Assembly (NCBI GenBank): GCA_002840835.1
Contig: PHCQ01000062.1
Coordinates: 1 to 50,043 of the forward strand
Direction of reading: 5' to 3'
Length of the DNA: 50,043 nt
Source: Betaproteobacteria bacterium HGW-Betaproteobacteria-16
GTDB taxonomy: Bacteria > Pseudomonadota > Gammaproteobacteria > Burkholderiales > Burkholderiaceae_C
Part shown: piece by piece, positions 8,583-15,889 of the stretch
Layout of the letters: each line of letters opens with the position of its first letter
Numbering within the stretch: position 1 is the stretch's first letter
Translations under genes and position numbers: made by a program
Notes under the pieces: generated by a model
Seen by the model: only the letters and a program-made list of their open reading frames with translations
Database searches by the model: none
What the model was told of the DNA's origin: nothing

Positions 8583-8780
8583 TCGTGGTCTGCGCACCCA
8601 TGCATTCGAAATGTGGTGCCGCAGATGTTTCATGCCGTAACGGCATAGCTGATTGACCGCAAAGGCGCTGGCGCATCACCGCCGGTCGCTGCAAAGTGGC
8701 ATGTTGTCCCCATCGCGACGCTCTGCTGGTGCACACCTGCGCCAACTGAGAGATTGCATTCCCACTGACAGGAGATTTCC
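8583..8780. other. Intergenic region with shared upstream block
   Basis: A 198-base gap between the CoA-transferase and a TRAP binding protein. It holds the 57-bp block described separately and an AGGAGA ribosome site just before the ATG at 8781. No convincing sigma-70 promoter or terminator was found by eye. Confidence 0.5.
8642..8698 (+). promoter_or_regulatory. Conserved 57-bp upstream block, copy 1
   Basis: GGCATAGCTGA, 15 bases, CTGGCGCAT, 12 bases, CTGCAAAGTG. The same three motifs with exactly the same spacing occur at 12357-12413, ahead of the paralogous TRAP binding-protein gene. The block ends 82 bases before the ATG. Conservation of words and spacing, with unrelated filler bases, points to a regulatory site rather than recent duplication alone. 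Confidence 0.6.
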
Positions 8781-9821
8781 ATGAAACTGATTCAACGACG
8801 CACCGCCGTGGCAGCCCTCGGCATTGCAGCCGCCGGGCTTTTTGCCGGCCAGGCCGCCGCTCAGCAAACCGTGACGCTGCGCCTGCACCAGTTCCTGCCC
8901 CCGCAGGCCACCATTCCTGCTCGCGCCATCATTCCATGGGCACAGAAGATCGAAGCCGATTCCGGTGGTCGCATCAAGGTCCAGATGTTCCACGCCATGC
9001 AAATGGGTGGTTCGCCTCCTCAGCTGTTTGACCAGGCCCGCGATGGCGTGGCCGACATCACCTGGACCGTGCTGGGCTACACCCCGGGCCGTTTCAACAA
9101 GGCCGAAGTGTTTGAACTGCCGTTCATGAGCGGTTCGGCTGAGGCATCGTCCAAGGCCTTTCACGAATATGTGGAGCAGTTCGCGGCCGATGAATTCCGC
9201 AGCGTGAAGCTGCTGGCGGCACACACGCACGGACCTGGCCTGTTCCACACCAAGAACCCGGTCACGGGCCTGGAGAGCCTTCGCGGCATGAAGATTCGCG
9301 GCGGCTCGCGCATCATCAACAACATGCTGACCAAGCTGGGCGCCACGCCAGTGGGTATGCCCGTGCCTGCGGTGACCGAAGCCCTGTCCAAGGGTGTGAT
9401 CGACGGCACCACCATTCCCTGGGAAGTGACGCCGGCGCTGAAAGTGACCGAGCTGGTCAAGAACCACACCACCTTCGCAGGCACCACCGGCCTGTACACC
9501 CAGACCTTCGCGTTGTCCATGAACCGCAACGCCTACGACCGGCTGCCTGCCGATCTGAAGAAGGTCATCGACGACAACTCCGGCGTGCAACTCGCCGCCA
9601 TGTTTGGTCGCGCCATGGACGAAGGCGACAAGGTGGGTCTGGGCATCGCACAGAAAGCCAAGAACAACATCGTGGCCCTCGACGTGGCCGAGACGCAACG
9701 CTGGCGCCGGACGGCCGGTGCGGTGGAAACCGACTGGGTCAATGAAATGAAGGGCAAGAACATCGACGGCGCCAAGCTCGCTGCCGAGGCCCGGGCGTTG
9801 ATCGCCAAGCACACGAAGTAG
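8781..9821 (+). CDS. TRAP transporter solute-binding protein DctP-like, paralogue 1
   Basis: A 346-residue periplasmic protein with a signal peptide (MKLIQRR, hydrophobic stretch, cleavage after AAAQ near residue 28). It has the DctP-family core: the GMKIRGGSR segment contains the conserved arginine that clamps a carboxylate ligand, and VTEALSKGVIDGT is the usual hinge region. It binds an organic acid for a TRAP importer. No permease adjoins it; the nearest DctQM is at 13.9 kb. It is nearly identical over residues 110-270 to the protein at 12503, and the two genes share an upstream block. The ligand is probably an aromatic acid judging by the neighbours. Confidence 0.9.
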   Translation: MKLIQRRTAVAALGIAAAGLFAGQAAAQQTVTLRLHQFLPPQATIPARAIIPWAQKIEADSGGRIKVQMFHAMQMGGSPPQLFDQARDGVADITWTVLGYTPGRFNKAEVFELPFMSGSAEASSKAFHEYVEQFAADEFRSVKLLAAHTHGPGLFHTKNPVTGLESLRGMKIRGGSRIINNMLTKLGATPVGMPVPAVTEALSKGVIDGTTIPWEVTPALKVTELVKNHTTFAGTTGLYTQTFALSMNRNAYDRLPADLKKVIDDNSGVQLAAMFGRAMDEGDKVGLGIAQKAKNNIVALDVAETQRWRRTAGAVETDWVNEMKGKNIDGAKLAAEARALIAKHTK

Positions 9822-9825
9822 GGAA

Positions 9826-9932
9826 CTCCCCCCTGCGCCGCTGACGCGGCTTCCCCCCTCTCTTGCGCCTTCGGCTTGGAGGGGGGACGCACCCTGTGGC
9901 CCGGCAGAGCCGGTTCCACGGGTGCCCTGGAT
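9826..9932. repeat. REP-like intergenic element, copy B
   Basis: The first 64 bases (9826-9889) are identical to 9962-10025. The element starts CTCCCCCCTGCGCCGCTGAC, contains a GCGCCTTCGGC hairpin, and ends with CCGGCAGAGCCGG and GGTGCCCTGG. It begins 5 bases after the TRAP gene's stop codon. Confidence 0.8.
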
Positions 9933-9961
9933 GGAGACACTTCGCTCCGGAGGGTTCGGTG

Positions 9962-10066
9962 CTCCCCCCTGCGCCGCTGACGCGGCTTCCCCCCTCTCTT
10001 GCGCCTTCGGCTTGGAGGGGGGACGACACCTTGGGCCGGCGGAGCCGGACCCTCGGTGTCCCTTGA
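9962..10066. repeat. REP-like intergenic element, copy C
   Basis: Direct repeat of copy B, exact over its first 64 bases, then diverging to GGGCCGGCGGAGCCGG and CGGTGTCCCTTG. The divergent tail matches the tails of copies A and D in pattern. Confidence 0.8.
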
Positions 10067-10148
10067 TCAACTCCCCCTCCGCCTCGATCTGGACTGGTAC
10101 AAGAAAGTCTGTGCTGGCCTATGCATTTTTTCGGAGGCCGTGCCTTAC

Positions 10149-10185
10149 TCCCTCGCCCCTCTGGGGAGAGGGCAGGGGTGAGGGG
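10149..10185. repeat. Short GC-rich palindromic repeat
   Basis: CCCTCGCCCCTCT-GGGGAGAGGG-CAGGGGTGAGGGG, a partly self-complementary sequence of a kind scattered between proteobacterial genes. A truncated relative (CTCCTTCTCCCCTTGGGGAG) occurs at 21514-21533. Confidence 0.45.
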
Positions 10186-10212
10186 CTCGCCTATCCGGAG
10201 CGAGTTGCTCGC

Positions 10213-11343
10213 CTACCCCCAAACCTCCTGCGCCGTCTCCACCACCAGCGCCAGTTTCCGGCGCTGATCTTCCACGGCGATGTTGTTGCCGTGCACTGTG
10301 CTGGAGAAACCGCACTGGGGTGACAGGCACAGCTGGTCCAGGGGGGCGTACTTCGACGCTTCTTCAATCCGCCGCTTGAGGTCGTCCTTGCTTTCGAGTT
10401 GGCCGAACTTGGTGGTCACCAGGCCCAGGACCACGATCTTGCCGGGTTTGAGGAAGCGCAGCGGGCGGAAATCACCGCTGCGGTCGTCGTCGTACTCCAT
10501 GAAGTAGGCGTCCAGGTTCATTTCGGATAACAGCGCCTCGGCCACCGGTTCGTAGTTGCCGGCGGCCGCATGGGTGCTCTTGAAATTGCCCCGGCACAGG
10601 TGCATGGCCAGCGTCATGCCAGCGGGCTTGTGCGCCACCACCTTGTTGATGAACCCAGCGTAACGGTGCGGCAGTTCATTGGGGTCGTCGCCCCGGCTAC
10701 GGGCGGCCTCGCGCATGCGTTCGTCGCACAGGTAGGCCATGTTGGTGTCGTCCATCTGCACATAGGTGCAGCCTGCGTCGGCCAGGCTTTGCAGCTCTTC
10801 GCCATAGGCCTTGGCCACGTCGTCGTAGAAAACGGGGTCAAGCTCGGGGTAGGCATCCTTGCTGATGCCGGCGCGCCCGCCCCGGAAGTGCAACATGGTG
10901 GGCGAGGGAATGGTCACCTTGGGCACCACACCGGGCAGGCCCAGCGCGTCCACTTGGCCCTTCAGGTACTGGAAGTCGGCAAGCTGGATGTTCTTGGCGT
11001 GGCGGACCTTGTCGATCACGCGAATCACTGGCGGCGCCAGTTCCTCGGTACCGTCGGGCCGAACGATGGTGACCGGGATGTCGGTCTTGACGCCGCCCAG
11101 CTGTTCCAGAAAGTCGATGTGGAAATAGGTGCGACGGAACTCGCCGTCGGTGATGGATTCCAGGCCCACATCGGCCTGGAACTTCACGATCTCGGCGATG
11201 GCCTTGTCTTCCACCGCGCGCAGCTGCTCGGCACTCAGCGTCTTCTTGTTGAAGAACTGGTCACGGGCTTCCAGCAGGTAGGCCGGTCGCAGGAAGCTGC
11301 CCACATGGTCGGCCCGGAATGGGGGTTGGGTACGCAGGGTCAT
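10213..11343 (-). CDS. MetE C-terminal-domain-like zinc methyltransferase family protein
   Basis: A 376-residue protein of the UROD/MetE-like fold, half the length of full cobalamin-independent methionine synthase. The opening RADHVGSFLRP is characteristic. Candidate zinc ligands are H-x-C in MHLCRGN and a late cysteine in LSPQCGF, the H-x-C...C pattern shared by MetE and epoxyalkane:coenzyme M transferase, which has about this length. Known members move a methyl or alkyl group to a thiol. In a cluster for methoxylated aromatics it could handle a one-carbon unit, but the substrate cannot be told from sequence. It is divergent from a GntR gene with repeated ATACAG sites between them. Confidence 0.8.
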   Translation of the reverse strand: MTLRTQPPFRADHVGSFLRPAYLLEARDQFFNKKTLSAEQLRAVEDKAIAEIVKFQADVGLESITDGEFRRTYFHIDFLEQLGGVKTDIPVTIVRPDGTEELAPPVIRVIDKVRHAKNIQLADFQYLKGQVDALGLPGVVPKVTIPSPTMLHFRGGRAGISKDAYPELDPVFYDDVAKAYGEELQSLADAGCTYVQMDDTNMAYLCDERMREAARSRGDDPNELPHRYAGFINKVVAHKPAGMTLAMHLCRGNFKSTHAAAGNYEPVAEALLSEMNLDAYFMEYDDDRSGDFRPLRFLKPGKIVVLGLVTTKFGQLESKDDLKRRIEEASKYAPLDQLCLSPQCGFSSTVHGNNIAVEDQRRKLALVVETAQEVWG

Positions 11344-11400
11344 GAGGTTCCTCAGGTGTGGTGTGACGGATTAGGTGTTGCACTGTGCCAGCGTTTGCTG

Positions 11401-11468
11401 GATACAGAAACATCAGGAAAACCCCAATACAGCCCCATTTGCTGCCTTGAACCCTGGGTTTCTGTATA
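11401..11468. promoter_or_regulatory. Inverted ATACAG/CTGTAT sites between divergent genes
   Basis: GATACAGAAAC at 11401-11411 and GTTTCTGTATA at 11458-11468 are inverted copies matching at 10 of 11 positions. A third ATACAG half-site lies at 11428-11433. The right copy contains TGTATACA (11463-11470), close to GTATAC-type operators of FCD-class GntR regulators. They occupy the region between the MetE-like gene and the GntR gene, 12 bases before the latter's start, so autoregulation is likely. Confidence 0.6.
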
Positions 11469-11479
11469 CATTGAAGGCC

Positions 11480-12289
11480 ATGGATCAAGTGATTTCCGTT
11501 GCCGTGTCGACCTCTGCAGACATCCCCGCTGAGCGCCGCACCCCGGCGGGCGAAGGGGCGGAAAGCGTGCAGGTGCGCGCGCTGCTGCAGTTGCGCGAAC
11601 TGGTACTTTCCGGCGAGCTGCCGGGGGGCTCACGCATCGCCGAAATGGCCATCGTCGAGCGTCTGGGCGTGTCGCGCACACCGGTGCGCGCCGCGCTGAT
11701 GCGGCTGGAGCAGGAAGGCCTGCTGGCGGCATTGCCCAATGGCGGCTATGTGGTGCAGACCTTTTCTGAAGGCGATGTGGCCGACGCCATTGAACTGCGC
11801 GGCACGCTCGAGGGTCTGTTGGCTCGGCTGGCGGCCGAACGCGGTGTGCCGGGAGCGGTGGTGGCAGAGGCGCATGAGTGCCTGGGAGCGATTGATGAAG
11901 TGCTGGCCGCACCTGTGCTCGATGACGAAGCGTTTTCCCGTTACGTCGCTCTCAACAGCCGCTTCCACGCCCTGATCCGGGACATGGCCCAAAGCCCCAC
12001 CATCGCCCGGCAGCTGGAGAAGGTGTTCAGCCTGCCGTTTGCTTCGCCTTCCGGCTTTGTGCTGACGAAGGCGCACTCATCCCAGGCGCGCGACATGCTC
12101 ATGGTGGCGCAGGACCAGCACCGGCAGGTACTTGACGCCATCGAACGCCGGGAAGGTGCGCGCGCCGAGTTCATCCTGCGTGAACACGCCCGACTGGCGC
12201 AACGCAACCTGCGAGAGGCACTGGCTGCGCACGCCATTGGCCAGGCACCTGCCTCGCTGCCTTCCTTCAAGCTCATTCGCCGCCGGTGA
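11480..12289 (+). CDS. GntR-family (FCD class) transcriptional regulator
   Basis: A 269-residue regulator. The N-terminal winged helix spans about residues 25-90 (LRELVLSGELPGGSRIAEMA, then LGVSRTPVRAALMRLEQEGLL and the NGGYVV wing). The rest is an alpha-helical FCD ligand domain with ELRGTLEGLLARLAAER and a later histidine (NSRFHALIRDMA) of the kind that binds a metal or acid ligand. The start is the ATG at 11480, after GAAGG; the upstream extension would cover the ATACAG sites. FCD regulators typically repress catabolic genes for organic acids and release DNA on binding the acid. The divergent MetE-like gene and the following TRAP gene are the likely targets. Confidence 0.9.
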   Translation: MDQVISVAVSTSADIPAERRTPAGEGAESVQVRALLQLRELVLSGELPGGSRIAEMAIVERLGVSRTPVRAALMRLEQEGLLAALPNGGYVVQTFSEGDVADAIELRGTLEGLLARLAAERGVPGAVVAEAHECLGAIDEVLAAPVLDDEAFSRYVALNSRFHALIRDMAQSPTIARQLEKVFSLPFASPSGFVLTKAHSSQARDMLMVAQDQHRQVLDAIERREGARAEFILREHARLAQRNLREALAAHAIGQAPASLPSFKLIRRR

Positions 12290-12356
12290 CCACGTGCAAG
12301 GGCTTGAAGAATCTCGACATCGTCCAAGCGCTTTCGGGTTTTCCCCATACCAATGT

Positions 12357-12413
12357 GGCATAGCTGAAAGTCCCAATGACCTCTGGCGCATACGGCGCCA
12401 TCCTTGCAAAGTG
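12357..12413 (+). promoter_or_regulatory. Conserved 57-bp upstream block, copy 2
   Basis: GGCATAGCTGA, 15 bases, CTGGCGCAT, 12 bases, TTGCAAAGTG, in the same order and spacing as 8642-8698. It ends 89 bases before the TRAP gene at 12503. Within it CGGCGCCATCCTTGCA has the GG-N10-GC spacing of a sigma-54 promoter, but copy 1 lacks that GG, so sigma-54 use is unsupported. Confidence 0.6.
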
Positions 12414-12502
12414 TGGGCTCCGTCATTTCCAGATAAGTTCGATCCGGGGTTGGCCCACACGCCCCAGGGTCGAACGCTCTTCCCTCGACAGGAGACAAAC
12501 CC

Positions 12503-13549
12503 ATGACATCCCCTTCAATCAAGCGGCGCACAGCCATGTTGGCGCTGGCGGCAGCTGCCGCTGGCTCGATGGCGGGTCCGGCGCTTGCGCAGCAGCCGGT
12601 GACCCTTCGTCTGCACCAGATGCTGCCGCCCCAGGCCACGATCCCGGCGCGCGCGCTGACGCCCTGGGCCCAGAAGGTGGAAGCCGAGTCAGGCGGGCGC
12701 ATCAAGGTGCAGCTGTTTCACGCCATGCAACTTGGTGGCGCACCACCGCAGTTGTTCGACCAGGCACGCGACGGTGTGGTCGACCTGACCTGGACCGTGC
12801 TGGGCTACACGCCGGGTCGCTTCAACAAGGCAGAGGTGTTCGAGCTGCCTTTCATGAGCGGTTCGGCAGAAGCCTCATCAAGGGCTTTTCAGGAATATGT
12901 GGAGCAGTTTGCAGCAGACGAATTCCGCAGCGTCAAGCTGATCGCGGTGCACACGCACGGCCCCGGGCTGTTTCACACCAAGAACCCGGTCACCGGTCTG
13001 GAGAGCCTTCGCGGCATGAAGATTCGCGGTGGCTCGCGCATCATCAACAACATGTTGACCAAGCTGGGCGCCACGCCGGTGGGTATGCCTGTGCCGGCCG
13101 TGACGGAAGCCCTGTCCAAGGGCGTGATCGACGGCACCACCATTCCCTGGGAAGTGACGCCGGCCCTCAAGGTGTCCGAACTGGTCAAGAACCACACCAC
13201 CTTCGCGGGCGCTACCGGGCTGTACACGCAGACCTTTGCCTTCTCGATGAACCGCAATGCCTATGACCGCCTGCCGGCAGATCTGAAGAAGGTCATTGAC
13301 GACAATTCCGGCGTTGAGACCGCCGCCATGTTTGGCCGGGCCATGGACGAAGGCGACAAGGCGGGCCGCGCCATCGCGGTCAAGGCTGGCAACAACATCG
13401 TGGCGCTTGACGTGGCCGAGACGCAGCGGTGGCGCCGCACGGCCGCCACGGTGGAAACCGACTGGGTGGCGGAAATGAAGGGCAAGAACATCGATGGCGC
13501 CAAGCTCGCTGCCGAAGCGCGCGCGCTGATCGCGAAACATACCCGCTGA
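12503..13549 (+). CDS. TRAP transporter solute-binding protein DctP-like, paralogue 2
   Basis: A 348-residue periplasmic protein with a signal peptide ending at AGPALAQQ (about residue 30). It is a close paralogue of the protein at 8781: a stretch of some 70 residues around GMKIRGGSR is identical, and differences are concentrated near the N-terminus and at residues 280-300. The carboxylate-clamp arginine is conserved. An AGGAGACAAA ribosome site precedes the ATG, and a strong terminator follows. The small and large permease genes lie 300 bases further down with their own promoter candidate, so this copy is the more likely partner of DctQM. Confidence 0.9.
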   Translation: MTSPSIKRRTAMLALAAAAAGSMAGPALAQQPVTLRLHQMLPPQATIPARALTPWAQKVEAESGGRIKVQLFHAMQLGGAPPQLFDQARDGVVDLTWTVLGYTPGRFNKAEVFELPFMSGSAEASSRAFQEYVEQFAADEFRSVKLIAVHTHGPGLFHTKNPVTGLESLRGMKIRGGSRIINNMLTKLGATPVGMPVPAVTEALSKGVIDGTTIPWEVTPALKVSELVKNHTTFAGATGLYTQTFAFSMNRNAYDRLPADLKKVIDDNSGVETAAMFGRAMDEGDKAGRAIAVKAGNNIVALDVAETQRWRRTAATVETDWVAEMKGKNIDGAKLAAEARALIAKHTR

Positions 13550-13564
13550 ACCTGCCATGCCCCA

Positions 13565-13596
13565 TGGCCGTCCATGTTGATGGACGGCCATTTTTT
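13565..13596 (+). terminator. Rho-independent terminator after TRAP binding protein
   Basis: Perfect 10-bp stem TGGCCGTCCA/TGGACGGCCA with a 6-base loop, then six T. It ends the transcript of the binding-protein gene and separates it from dctQM. Confidence 0.9.
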
Positions 13597-13853
13597 CGGG
13601 TGCGGCAAGGCGGGATGGCATGCGGCTTAGCCCCGGCTGCAAGCCTGCAGAAGATGCTGGATGGGTTGATGGTTACGGATAGGTAAATTCATTAAATGAT
13701 GCGAAACACTGCGGTATATTCTCTGCGCCTCTGCCGTCCGCTGGAATCCAGCGGCGTTGGTGCCATGGGTGACAATGACCGGAAATTGCCGGGCACCCAC
13801 CTGGAGCGCGCTTTCCTGCTCGCGCTGAACTGGACTTCTCCCTCAAGGACTTG
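13597..13853 (+). promoter_or_regulatory. Upstream region of dctQM with two palindromes and a -10-like box
   Basis: No gene is seen. TCATT-A-AATGA (13689-13699) is an AT-rich palindrome, TATATT at 13715-13720 resembles a -10 box, and CCGCTGGA-A-TCCAGCGG (13738-13754) is a perfect 8-bp-arm palindrome just downstream. The order suggests a regulated promoter for the permease genes. No good -35 box is visible. Confidence 0.45.
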
Positions 13854-14378
13854 ATGATGACTGCCTGGATATACCGGATCGCGAACTGGACCGCCCTGAT
13901 CGGTGGTCTGATGCTGTGTGCTCTGACGATCATGATTGTGGTCAGCGTTTCCGGGCGCGCCTTGATAGGGCTGGGCCTGGGGCCGGTGCCGGGTGACTTT
14001 GAACTGGTGGAAGTGGGCACGGCGCTGGCGGTGTTCTTTTTCCTGCCCTGGTGCTACCTCAAGGGCGGCCACGCCACGGTGGACCTGCTCTACATGCATC
14101 TGCCGAATGTTGCACGCCGGGTGATCGATACCATCAGCGACGTGCTGATGCTGGTGGTCTGGCTGATGCTCTCCTGGATGCTGTGGGAAGGCATGCTGGA
14201 AAAGCGCGAGTACCAGGAAACCACGTTCATCCTGCAAATGCCCATCTGGTGGGCCTATGCGGTGTGCATGGTGGGCGCGGCGATCGGCTGCCTGTGCTAC
14301 ATCGCCAAGACATTGACCCAGTTCGGCATCGGTTCGGTGCCAGCCGGGTTCACCACCGACGGCGGTGGAAGCCACTGA
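13854..14378 (+). CDS. dctQ: TRAP transporter small permease subunit (DctQ-like)
   Basis: A 174-residue membrane protein with four hydrophobic segments (about residues 12-32, 50-70, 90-112 and 130-152), the standard DctQ topology. The FFLPWCYLKGGHATVDL segment resembles the conserved W...K..HI..D region of the family. The start is the first of two adjacent ATG codons, 5 bases after AAGGA. It partners the large permease DctM 90 bases downstream and a periplasmic binding protein to import organic acids with a sodium gradient. Confidence 0.88.
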   Translation: MMTAWIYRIANWTALIGGLMLCALTIMIVVSVSGRALIGLGLGPVPGDFELVEVGTALAVFFFLPWCYLKGGHATVDLLYMHLPNVARRVIDTISDVLMLVVWLMLSWMLWEGMLEKREYQETTFILQMPIWWAYAVCMVGAAIGCLCYIAKTLTQFGIGSVPAGFTTDGGGSH

Positions 14379-14468
14379 GCATGCGCGACATCTGCTCCCT
14401 GTTCCCTGTTTTCCTGCCCAGCATGGGTGCCTTGACCGCATTCGTGCCGGTCTGCCTGAAAGTCTGAA

Positions 14469-15785
14469 ATGTCCGGTATCGAACTCGCCGCCTGGTCCTT
14501 CCCGATCCTGCTGCTGATGATCTTCATCCGCATCCCGATCGGCCTGTCCATGCTTGTCTGTGGTCTGGTGGGTGCCGGCATTGTGTACGGCAGCGCCACG
14601 CCCATCCTCAACCAGCTCAAGCAGGTCACCTACAGCACCTTCTCGAACTACTCGCTTTCGGTCATCCCGCTCTTTCTTCTTATGGGCCAGTTTGCTGCGC
14701 TGGGCGGGCTGTCACAGGCGCTGTTCAAGGCGGCGGAGGCCTGGATCGGACACCGCAAGGGCGGGGTGGCCATGGCGGCCGTGGGCGCGTGCGCCGGCTT
14801 CGGCGCCATCTGTGGCTCTTCGCTGGCCACCGCCGCCACCATGGGCCAGGTGGCCCTGCCGGAACTCAAGCGCGCTGGCTATGCCGGTGGCATTTCCACT
14901 GCGGCGCTGGCAGCGGGCGGCACGCTGGGCATCCTGATTCCACCTTCCGTGGTGTTGGTGATCTACGCCATCCTGACCGAACAGAACATCGCCAAGCTGT
15001 TCCTGGCCGCTTTCGTGCCCGGCATTCTGGCGGCCATCGGCTACATGATCGTGATCGCGATCTACGCGCGTGTGCGCCCCAAGGAAATGGGCACCATGCC
15101 GCCCATGCCCATGAAAGACCGCTGGGTCGCCACCGCCAAGGTCTGGCCAGTGATGGTGATCTTCGTGGCCGTGGTGGGTGGTATCTACACCGGTCTGTTC
15201 ACGCCCACCGAAGGTGCGGCCGTGGGCGCTTTCGGCACCGGCTTGGCCGCCTGGTTCGCTGGAGGGCTCAACCGCAAGACCCTGCTGGGCGCCATCCTCG
15301 GTACGGCCATTGCCACCGGCATGATCTTCATGATCGTGCTGGGTGCTGGCGTCTACAACACCTTTCTGGCGCTGTCGCAACTGCCGCAGGAAGCCGCGCA
15401 GATGGTGGGAGGCTCCGGCTTGAATCCCTGGGTGGTGCTGGTGGCCATTTTGCTGATCTATGTGATCCTGGGTTGCTTCATGGACTCGCTGTCCATGATT
15501 CTGCTGACCATCCCGGTGTTCTTTCCCATCGTCACCGCGCTGGACTTCGGGCTCTCGCCTGAGGAGTTCGCCATCTGGTTCGGCATTCTGGTGCTGATCG
15601 TGGTGGAGGTGGGGCTGATCACGCCGCCGGTGGGCATGAACCTGTTCGTGATCAACTCGATGGCCAAAGACGTGCCCATCATGGCCACCTACCGGGGTGT
15701 GATGCCGTTCGTGCTGAGCGACGTGATCCGCACCGCCATCCTGGTGGCATTTCCCTCGATCACCGTGTTTGTGTTGCGGCTTTGA
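14469..15785 (+). CDS. dctM: TRAP transporter large permease subunit (DctM-like)
   Basis: A 438-residue integral membrane protein with about 12 hydrophobic segments, normal length for DctM. Family motifs include RIPIGLSM near the N-terminus, GSSLATAATMG, AAGGTLGILIPPSVVLVIYA, and GLITPPVGMNLFVIN near the C-terminus. It forms the ion-coupled translocation path with DctQ. A terminator begins 36 bases after its stop, so dctQ-dctM is probably a two-gene transcript. Both TRAP binding proteins upstream could feed this single permease. Confidence 0.92.
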   Translation: MSGIELAAWSFPILLLMIFIRIPIGLSMLVCGLVGAGIVYGSATPILNQLKQVTYSTFSNYSLSVIPLFLLMGQFAALGGLSQALFKAAEAWIGHRKGGVAMAAVGACAGFGAICGSSLATAATMGQVALPELKRAGYAGGISTAALAAGGTLGILIPPSVVLVIYAILTEQNIAKLFLAAFVPGILAAIGYMIVIAIYARVRPKEMGTMPPMPMKDRWVATAKVWPVMVIFVAVVGGIYTGLFTPTEGAAVGAFGTGLAAWFAGGLNRKTLLGAILGTAIATGMIFMIVLGAGVYNTFLALSQLPQEAAQMVGGSGLNPWVVLVAILLIYVILGCFMDSLSMILLTIPVFFPIVTALDFGLSPEEFAIWFGILVLIVVEVGLITPPVGMNLFVINSMAKDVPIMATYRGVMPFVLSDVIRTAILVAFPSITVFVLRL

Positions 15786-15820
15786 TGGCCGGGTGTCAGG
15801 CGCTGACATGCGCGAACGAG

Positions 15821-15845
15821 GGGCCTGCACAAGCAGGCCCTTTTT
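15821..15845 (+). terminator. Rho-independent terminator after dctM
   Basis: Perfect 8-bp stem GGGCCTGC/GCAGGCCC with ACAA loop followed by TTTTT. Confidence 0.92.
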
Positions 15846-15889
15846 GTTGACACTTGATGCTTTCGATCCCTGAGCCAAAGGAGACCTTC

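Larger units (their letters stand above)
9822..10212. other. 391-base intergenic region filled by repeats
   Basis: No credible gene. It contains two direct copies of a REP-like element (9826 and 9962) and a GC-rich hairpin-type repeat near 10149. Between the REP copies and the hairpin lies about 85 bases of ordinary sequence. Confidence 0.7.

Noticed and set aside
10089..10212. Small ORF or phage remnant after the REP copies.
   Set aside because: Only a GC-rich palindromic repeat and short non-coding sequence; no frame carries a recognisable product.
12393..12408. Sigma-54 promoter upstream of TRAP paralogue 2.
   Set aside because: GG-N10-GC spacing is present, but the matching block in front of paralogue 1 lacks the GG, so the conserved feature is not a sigma-54 site.
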